Source: Pseudomonadota bacterium (GTDB lineage Bacteria > Pseudomonadota > Alphaproteobacteria > Rhizobiales > Hyphomicrobiaceae). Taken from it: a DNA stretch of 50,253 bases. The stretch spans positions 1-50,253 of the forward strand of contig JAEWIJ010000279.1 in NCBI GenBank assembly GCA_023387235.1. Direction: 5' to 3'. The position numbers and the translations under genes are program-made. Positions 43,899 through 50,253 of the stretch are shown in pieces. Below the pieces are notes generated by a model. That model saw nothing but the letters and a program-made list of their open reading frames with translations. It made no database searches and had not been told where the DNA came from. How positions within the stretch are numbered: position 1 is the first letter of the stretch; every line of letters begins with the position of its first letter.

Positions 43899-46800
43899 CT
43901 ATTCGGCGGCCTGGATGTCGGGCGTGGCGCCGGCGAGCGGGCGCTCCAGCCAGTCGACGCGGCTGAGCTTGCGCACGACGACGAATTCATCGCGATTGGT
44001 GCCGATGGTCCCGTAGTAGTTGAACCCGTAGGCGAGCTGGACGTAGCCGCCGATCATGTGCGTGGGCTTCAGCACCGTGCGGGTCACCGAATTGTGGATG
44101 CCGCCGCGCTGCCCGGTCATTTCAGAGCCGGGCACGTTCACGATCTTCTCCTGCGCGTGGTACATGAAGACCGTGCCTTCCTTCATGCGCTGCGAGACGA
44201 CCACGCGCGCGACGAGCGCGCCGTTGCTGTTGTAGGCCTCCACCCAGTCGTTATCGACGATGCCCGCCTTGCCCGCGTCGGTTTCGCTGAGCCATACGAT
44301 CGGCCCGCCGCGCGACAGCGTCAGCATCAGCAGGTTGTCTGTGTACGTGGAGTGGATGCCCCACTTCTGGTGCGGGGTGATGAAGTTGAGGACGATTTCC
44401 TTCTCGCCATTCGGCTTCATGCCCTGCACGGGCTTGATCGCGCGCAGGTCGACGGGCGGACGATAGACGCAGAAACCCTCGCCGAACGCGCGCATCCAGA
44501 GGTGGTCCTGGTAGAGCTGCTGACGTCCGGTCAGCGTCCGCCAGGGGATCAGCTCGTGCACGTTGGTATAGCCGGCGTTATAGCAGACCTTCTCGCTCTC
44601 GAGTCCGGACCAGGTCGGCGCCGAGATGATCTTGCGCGGCTGCGCGACGACATCGCGGAAGCGAATCTTCTCGTCCTCCTTGGGAATGGCGAGGTGGGCG
44701 TGCTCACGTCCCGTGGTCTTCGAAAGCGACTCCCAGGCCTTCACGGCAACCTCGCCATTCGTCTCCGGCGCCAGCATAAGCAGGACCTCGGCCGCATCGA
44801 TGTCGCTGTCGATACGCGCCATGCCTTGTGTCGCGCCGGGTTCGGTCACGATGCCGTTGAGGTGCTTCAGATGCTCCACCTCATGGCCGGTCTGCCAGGC
44901 AATGCCCTTGATGCCGTTTCCAATCTTCTCCATCAGCGGACCGAGCGCGGTGAACCGTTTGTAGAGGTTCGGATAGTCGCGCTCGACGACTGCGACGGCG
45001 GGCATGGTCCTGCCGGGGATAGGCTCGCACTCGCCCTTCTTCCAGTCCTTGGGCTCGAAGGCCTGCGCGATCTCGCCGGGACTGTCATGCATCAGCGGCG
45101 TCAGCACGACATCCTTCTCGACGCCGAGGACTTCGGGCGCCGCCTTGGAGAAGGCGTGAGCGATCGCCTTGTAGATTTCCCAGTCCGACTTCGCTTCCCA
45201 GGCGGGGTCCACTGCGCCGGTCAGCGGATGGATGAAGGGATGCATGTCGGAGGTGTTGAGATCGTTCTTCTCGTACCAAGTGGCGGTCGGCAGAACGATG
45301 TCGGAGTACACGCACGTCGTCGACATGCGGAAGTCCAGTGTCACCAGCAGGTCGAGCTTGCCGCGTGGCGCCTCGTCGTGCCAGCGCACCTCCTTCGGCT
45401 TCTCGCGGCCTTCCTGACCAAGATCCTTGCCGAGGACGCCGTGGGATGTCCCGAGCAGGTGCTTGAGGAAGTATTCATGGCCCTTGCCGGAGCTGCCGAG
45501 AATGTTCGAGCGCCAGACGAACATGTTGCGCGGGAAGTTCTGCGGGCTGTCCGGATCCTCCCAGGCGAACGACAGCTCGCCGGACTTCAGCGCCTTGGCA
45601 ACGTAGTCCTTCGGCTCGAGCTTCGCGTCGGCGGCTTTCCTGGCGATCGAGAGCGGGTTCTGCGTCAATGTCGGATAGGCCGGCAGCCAGCCCATGCGGA
45701 TGGCGCGCATGTTGTAGTCGATGATGGCGCCGTCCCACGGTCCCCGAGGCGCCGTCGGCGAGAGGATGTCGGTCGTGTGCATCGTCTCGTAGCGCCACTG
45801 ATTGGTGTGCACGTAGAAGAACGATGTGGAGTTCTGCTGGCGTGGCGGACGGCCCCAGTCGAGGGCGAAGGCGAGTGGTGCCCATCCGGCTTGCGGGCGC
45901 AGTTTCTCCTGCCCGACGTAGTGCGACCAGCCGCCGCCCGACTGCCCGATGCAGCCGCACATGACCAGCATGTTGATCACGCCGCGGTAGTTCATGTCGC
46001 AGTGGTACCAGTGGTTCATCGCGGCGCCGATAATGACCATGGAGCGGCCGTTGGTCTTCTCGGCGTTGGTCGCGAACTCGCGGGCAACCTGGATGATCTT
46101 GTCGCGCGAGACGCCCGTAATGCGCTCTGCCCAGGCGGGCGTGTAGGGCGTGTCCTCGTCGTAGGATTTCGCGACGTTGGTGCCGCCAAAGCCCTGATCG
46201 ACGCCGTAGTTGGCGACGAAGAGGTCGTGCACGCTCGCGACGAGCGTTTGGCCGTCGACGAGCGCGAGCTTCTTGACCGGTACGCGGCGGCTCAGGACGC
46301 TGGCGTGGTCCGAGTGCGTGAAATGCTCGTGCTCGATATTGCCGAAGTAGGGGAAGGCGACGTCGGCGTAGTCGTCCTTGATATCCGCGAGGGAGAGCCG
46401 CAGCGTCGTCGATCGACCGCTCGCCTCCTTCTCCTCGATGTTCCATTTGCCGGTCTCGCCCCAGCGGAAGCCGATCGATCCGTTGGGCACGACGATATTG
46501 CCCGAGGCCTCGTCGAAGGCGACGGTTTTCCATTCGGGATTGTTGGCTTCGCCGAGGCCCTGCGCGAAGTCGCTCGCGCGCAGGAAGCGGTCCGGCACCA
46601 GTTGCCCGTTCTGGCGCACGAGGCGCACCAGCATGGGCATGTCGGAATACTGGCGCACGTAGTCGCGGAAATACTTGGCCTGGCGATCGACGTGGTACTC
46701 CTTGAGGATGACGTGGCCCATGGCCATGGCGAGCGCGGAGTCGGTGCCCTGCTTCACCGATAGCCAGATGTCGCCGAACTTCGAGGCTTCGGAGTAGTCG

Positions 46801-47645
46801 GGGCAGATGACGGCGCTCTTGGCGCCGCGGTAACGTGCCTCGGTATAGAAATGGGCGTCGGGCGTGCGTGTCTGCGGGACGTTCGAACCCCACAGGATGA
46901 TGAAGCCGGCATTGTACCAGTCTGCGCTTTCGGGAACGTCGGTCTGTTCGCCCCAGGTCTGCGGCGAAGCCGGCGGCAGATCGCAATACCAGTCGTAGAA
47001 CGACATGCACACGCCGCCGAGCAGCGATAGGTAGCGGGAGCCGGCCGCGTACGACACCATCGACATGGCGGGAATGGGCGAGAAGCCGATGACGCGGTCG
47101 GGGCCGTAGGTCTTCGCGGTGTAGGCGTTGGCGGCGCCGATGATCTCGGTAACCTCGTCCCACTTCGCGCGTACGAAGCCGCCGTGGCCGCGCACGGAGA
47201 TGTAGTCGTTCCGCTTCGTCGGATCTTCGACGATGCTCTTCCAGGCCGCAACGGGAGAGAGCGTCCTGCGCGCCGCGCGCCAGTGCCGGAGCAGGCGCGA
47301 ACGGATCAGCGGATACTTCACGCGGTTGCCCGAGTAGAGGTACCAGCTGTAGCTGGCCCCGCGCGAGCAGCCGCGCGGTTCGTGATTCGGTAGGTCGGGT
47401 CGCGTGCGCGGGTAGTCAGTCTGCTGCGTCTCCCAGGTGACGATGCCACCCTTGACGTAGATCTTCCAGGAGCAGGAGCCCGTGCAGTTCGCGCCATGAG
47501 TCGAGCGCACGATCTTGTCGTGCTGCCAGCGGCGGCGATATCCATCCTCCCAAGCGCGATCCTCGGCCGTCGTCACGCCGTGACCATTCGAGAAGGGCTC
47601 GGTGACCTTGCTGAAGTAGCTCAGGCGATCGAGAAACTGGCTCAT
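43899..47645 (-). CDS. narG: Respiratory nitrate reductase alpha subunit NarG
   Basis: The catalytic molybdenum (bis-MGD) subunit, 1248 residues, full length, reducing nitrate to nitrite in the cytoplasm. The N-terminal FS0 cluster motif begins at STHGANCTGSCSWKIYVKGG with His50, Cys54 and Cys58, where His replaces a Cys as in other NarG. A later Cys is in EPRGCSRGASY. The Asp that ligands Mo is in SFYDWYCDLPPASP. Other NarG parts include NHWYHCDMNYRGVINMLVMC. No twin-arginine export motif is obvious, fitting a cytoplasmic-facing NarG. The start is the ATG at 47645, preceded by narK 28 bases upstream. Confidence 0.97.
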   Translation of the reverse strand: MSQFLDRLSYFSKVTEPFSNGHGVTTAEDRAWEDGYRRRWQHDKIVRSTHGANCTGSCSWKIYVKGGIVTWETQQTDYPRTRPDLPNHEPRGCSRGASYSWYLYSGNRVKYPLIRSRLLRHWRAARRTLSPVAAWKSIVEDPTKRNDYISVRGHGGFVRAKWDEVTEIIGAANAYTAKTYGPDRVIGFSPIPAMSMVSYAAGSRYLSLLGGVCMSFYDWYCDLPPASPQTWGEQTDVPESADWYNAGFIILWGSNVPQTRTPDAHFYTEARYRGAKSAVICPDYSEASKFGDIWLSVKQGTDSALAMAMGHVILKEYHVDRQAKYFRDYVRQYSDMPMLVRLVRQNGQLVPDRFLRASDFAQGLGEANNPEWKTVAFDEASGNIVVPNGSIGFRWGETGKWNIEEKEASGRSTTLRLSLADIKDDYADVAFPYFGNIEHEHFTHSDHASVLSRRVPVKKLALVDGQTLVASVHDLFVANYGVDQGFGGTNVAKSYDEDTPYTPAWAERITGVSRDKIIQVAREFATNAEKTNGRSMVIIGAAMNHWYHCDMNYRGVINMLVMCGCIGQSGGGWSHYVGQEKLRPQAGWAPLAFALDWGRPPRQQNSTSFFYVHTNQWRYETMHTTDILSPTAPRGPWDGAIIDYNMRAIRMGWLPAYPTLTQNPLSIARKAADAKLEPKDYVAKALKSGELSFAWEDPDSPQNFPRNMFVWRSNILGSSGKGHEYFLKHLLGTSHGVLGKDLGQEGREKPKEVRWHDEAPRGKLDLLVTLDFRMSTTCVYSDIVLPTATWYEKNDLNTSDMHPFIHPLTGAVDPAWEAKSDWEIYKAIAHAFSKAAPEVLGVEKDVVLTPLMHDSPGEIAQAFEPKDWKKGECEPIPGRTMPAVAVVERDYPNLYKRFTALGPLMEKIGNGIKGIAWQTGHEVEHLKHLNGIVTEPGATQGMARIDSDIDAAEVLLMLAPETNGEVAVKAWESLSKTTGREHAHLAIPKEDEKIRFRDVVAQPRKIISAPTWSGLESEKVCYNAGYTNVHELIPWRTLTGRQQLYQDHLWMRAFGEGFCVYRPPVDLRAIKPVQGMKPNGEKEIVLNFITPHQKWGIHSTYTDNLLMLTLSRGGPIVWLSETDAGKAGIVDNDWVEAYNSNGALVARVVVSQRMKEGTVFMYHAQEKIVNVPGSEMTGQRGGIHNSVTRTVLKPTHMIGGYVQLAYGFNYYGTIGTNRDEFVVVRKLSRVDWLERPLAGATPDIQAAE

Positions 47646-47673
47646 CGTTGTTGGCCTCGATTGGGGATGAGGT

Positions 47674-50253
47674 TCATGTGACGGGTGTCAGGGCGGAGGT
47701 TGGCGCCTGGGGTCCGCCGCCGCGCTCGATGTCGAAAAGCAGGCCGCCGCGGCGCGTATAGAACCACCAGGTGGCGGCGATACAGCTCAGGTAGAAGACG
47801 AGGAAGCAATAGAGCGCGGCTTCTGCGCCGCCGGTCATGCTGATCGAGCTGCCGAAGCTCTTCGGGATGAAGAAGGCGCCGAACGCAGCGACCGCGGAGG
47901 TAAAGCCGATGATCGCGGCCGCCTCCTTGTCCGATTGCTTGACGCGGTCGATCGCGCCGAGTTGCGGCTCGAGGCGCGCCACTTCCTTGCGCATGATCGC
48001 AGGGATCATCTGGAAGGTGGAGGCGTTGCCAACGCCCGACGCCGCGAACAGGAAGAGGAAGCTCGCAAAGAATACCGGAAACGCGCTCGAAGTGCCCGTC
48101 ATGCCGATGGCATAGAGAATGCCGATCACGCCAAGGCTCATCGCGACGAACACCCAGAAGGTGATGCGACCGCCACCGATGCGATCGCTCGGCTTTCCGG
48201 CGAGAGCCCGGGCGACGGCACCGACGAGGGGCCCGAGAAAGGCGTACTGGAGTGCGTTGATCTCCGGAAAGAGGATCTTCGAAAGTAGCGGGAACGCTGC
48301 CGAAAAACCGATGAACGAGCCGAATGTCCCGGTATAGAGCCAGCACATGATCCAGTTGTGTGTTCGGCTGAAGATGATCGACTGGTCTGCGAAGCTCGCC
48401 TTCATGCTCGCGATGTCGTCCATGCCGAACCATGCGGCGAACGCCGATGCGGCGATGAAGGGGACGAAGACGAAACCCGCATTCTGCAGCCAGAGCGTGG
48501 TGGTGACGCCATTCACGGTTCCCGTCTGCGGATCGCCGCCGAGCCATCCGAAGACGCCGGCCGTGATTGCGAGCGGCACGACGAACTGGACGACGCTGAC
48601 GCCGAGATTGCCGAGGCCCGCATTGATGGCGAGCGCATTGCCCTTCTCTGACTTCGGGAAGAAGAAGGAGATGTTGGCCATAGAAGAAGCGAAGTTGCCG
48701 CCACCGAAGCCGCAGAGAAGCGCCAGGGCGAGAAAGATCCAGTATGGCGTATTGGGGCTCTGGACTGCGAGGCCGATGCCGACGGCAGGGATCATTAGCG
48801 ACCATGTCGCGAGGGTGGTCCAAAAGCGACCGCCGAAGATCGCCGGCATGAAGCTGTAGAAGATCCTGAGCGTGGCGCCGGAGAGACCCGGCAGTGCGGC
48901 GAGCCAGAAGAGCTGGTCGTTCGTGAAGTTGAAGCCGACGCTCGGCAGCTTGGCGACGACGACCGACCACACCATCCACACAGCGAAGGAAAGCAGCAGG
49001 CAGGGAACCGAGATCCACAGATTGCGCCGCGCGATCGCACGCCCGCGGATCTGCCAGAAGTTCGGCTCCTCGGGGCGCCAGTCCTGGATCGCACCTTTGG
49101 CCGCGAGCGCACCCTCCTGAGCGGGCCCATGGACGGGTTGCATCTCAGGGAGTTCCGGCAGCTTCCGCGCCGGCACGCCGGTTTCGGCGGCGCTCCGCTC
49201 CATCTCGCGAACGGCGAAGTGCATCCAGACCGACGAGACGGCAACGATCAGGAAGAGGAGCCAGAAGCAGCTCTGCCATACGCCGGTGAGATCGTTGAGG
49301 GCGCCGAAGGCGATCGGTAGCACGAAGCCGCCGAGGCCGCCGACGAGACCGACGACACCACCCACGGCGCCGACACGATCCGGATAGTAAACGGGAATGT
49401 GCTTGTAGACGGCTGCCTTGCCGAGACTCATGAAGAAGCCGAGCACGAAGGTCGTGACGACGAAGCCCACGAGGCCCATGCGCATCGAGAAGGTGACGGG
49501 GCCGTGGATGCCCTCGATGACGTACTGCGTCGGAGGATAGGAGAGAATGAACGTGCACGCGACCGAGACGAGGAATGTCCAGTACATGATACGTCGCGCG
49601 CCGAACTTGTCGGAGAGATGGCCGCCGTAGGCGCGGAAGATGGAGGCGGGGATCGAGTACAGGGCGCCGATCGCGCCGGCCGTCTTGATGTCGAGGCCAT
49701 AGACGCCCATGAGATAGCGCGGCAGCCACAGGGCGAGCGCGACGAACGCGCCGAAGACGAAGAAGTAGTAGAGCGAGAAGCGCCAGACCTGGACGTTCTT
49801 CAGGGGGGCGAGCATGGCGGAGAGCGGCTCAGGCTTCTGTCCCGACGCACGGCGCTGCGCGAGATCGGGATCGTCCTTGGTCATGACGTAGAAGACGATC
49901 GCGATCAGCGCGAGGGCGGCGGCCCATACCAGCGCAACGGTGCGCCAGCCGTAGGCGACCATGATGACGGGAGCTGCGAACTTCGTCACTGCCGCGCCGA
50001 CGTTGCCGGCACCGAAAATACCGAGCGCCGTGCCCTGCTTTTCCTTGGGATACCACTTGGCGACGTAAGCGACGCCGACCGAGAAGGAACCGCCGGCGAT
50101 GCCCACGCCGAGCGCGGCGAGGAGAAATGTGGGATAGTCGTAAGCGAAGGTGAGCAGCGCAGTCATCAGTGCCGCGCTGAGCATCGTCAGCGTGTAGACG
50201 AGGCGCCCGCCGTACTGATCGGACCAGATGCCGAGGATCAGCCGGATCAGAGA
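47674..50253 (-). CDS. narK: Fused NarK1-NarK2 nitrate/nitrite transporter (5' end outside window)
   Basis: Two MFS transporter units in one protein. The first, still open at the window edge, has ILGIWSDQYGGRL, GGSFSVGVAYVAKWYPKEKQ and GIFGAGNVGAAVTKFAAP, the NarK1-like nitrate/proton type. A cytoplasmic linker of about 60 residues (SAAETGVPARKLPELPEM and on) joins the second. That unit has CGFGGGNFASSMANISFFFP and NAGLGNLGVSVVQF, the NarK2-type nitrite-nitrate exchanger. About 860 residues are present; known fused NarK proteins are about 900. An ATG at 50184 is within the frame, but coding clearly continues upstream. It leads the narGHJI operon. Any promoter lies beyond the window. Confidence 0.95.
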   Translation of the reverse strand, partial: SLIRLILGIWSDQYGGRLVYTLTMLSAALMTALLTFAYDYPTFLLAALGVGIAGGSFSVGVAYVAKWYPKEKQGTALGIFGAGNVGAAVTKFAAPVIMVAYGWRTVALVWAAALALIAIVFYVMTKDDPDLAQRRASGQKPEPLSAMLAPLKNVQVWRFSLYYFFVFGAFVALALWLPRYLMGVYGLDIKTAGAIGALYSIPASIFRAYGGHLSDKFGARRIMYWTFLVSVACTFILSYPPTQYVIEGIHGPVTFSMRMGLVGFVVTTFVLGFFMSLGKAAVYKHIPVYYPDRVGAVGGVVGLVGGLGGFVLPIAFGALNDLTGVWQSCFWLLFLIVAVSSVWMHFAVREMERSAAETGVPARKLPELPEMQPVHGPAQEGALAAKGAIQDWRPEEPNFWQIRGRAIARRNLWISVPCLLLSFAVWMVWSVVVAKLPSVGFNFTNDQLFWLAALPGLSGATLRIFYSFMPAIFGGRFWTTLATWSLMIPAVGIGLAVQSPNTPYWIFLALALLCGFGGGNFASSMANISFFFPKSEKGNALAINAGLGNLGVSVVQFVVPLAITAGVFGWLGGDPQTGTVNGVTTTLWLQNAGFVFVPFIAASAFAAWFGMDDIASMKASFADQSIIFSRTHNWIMCWLYTGTFGSFIGFSAAFPLLSKILFPEINALQYAFLGPLVGAVARALAGKPSDRIGGGRITFWVFVAMSLGVIGILYAIGMTGTSSAFPVFFASFLFLFAASGVGNASTFQMIPAIMRKEVARLEPQLGAIDRVKQSDKEAAAIIGFTSAVAAFGAFFIPKSFGSSISMTGGAEAALYCFLVFYLSCIAATWWFYTRRGGLLFDIERGGGPQAPTSALTPVT

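Noticed and set aside
43332..46763. 1143-codon plus-strand frame opposite narG and narH
   Set aside because: Antisense shadow of two full-length, motif-complete nitrate reductase genes. Its His/Asp/Val/Arg composition is typical of reverse-strand reading of GC-rich genes.

Overview
The window reads as a GC-rich alphaproteobacterial chromosome. The DUF4170 and DUF2842 proteins and the style of the ubiA and leuB genes point to Hyphomicrobiales or a close relative. The nar and nnrS genes suggest a facultative nitrate respirer. I cannot name a genus from sequence alone.

Left flank (1-15305) is ordinary chromosome. It holds the 3' part of an RND efflux pump gene, hrpB, ubiA, a DUF4170 gene, leuB, an alpha/beta hydrolase, a polysaccharide deacetylase and a GT8-like glycosyltransferase on the plus strand. 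A minus-strand group follows (MBL-fold hydrolase, zinc alcohol dehydrogenase, DUF2842), diverging from a benzoylformate-decarboxylase-like ThDP enzyme.

The centre (15372-36923) is a genomic island of about 21.5 kb inserted at the 3' end of tRNA-Leu(CAG). Its boundaries are 19-bp direct repeats of the tRNA 3' end, and a large tyrosine integrase starts just inside the left one. The island's first cargo is a complete four-gene Zorya-type anti-phage operon (zorA-zorB-zorC-zorD, type I order) with ATGA and GTGA translational overlaps. Converging on it are two minus-strand SF1 helicase genes, one UvrD-like and one very large and UPF1/DNA2-like, with a serine recombinase upstream. This helicase pair is the best candidate here for an undescribed second defence module. 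The right third of the island is AT-richer and looks like a maintenance or replication module. It contains a divergent family A DNA polymerase with an exonuclease domain, a winged-helix protein, an AlpA-like regulator of only 58 residues under a dyad-symmetric operator candidate, a small IS5-N-terminus-like protein and several unknown genes.

Just outside the right repeat is a frameshifted N-terminal remnant of a different, P4-type integrase. This suggests the same tRNA gene has been a repeated insertion target.

Right flank (37325-50253) is a nitrate respiration locus on the minus strand: a fused narK1-narK2 transporter gene (5' end outside the window), narG, narH, narJ, narI, a parvulin-type ppiC, a small Cys/His-tailed unknown, DUF2478, and nnrS. 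One DUF454 gene lies on the plus strand. NarK exchanges nitrate and nitrite, NarGHI reduces nitrate at the membrane, NarJ and probably PpiC assist assembly, and NnrS belongs with nitrogen-oxide stress.
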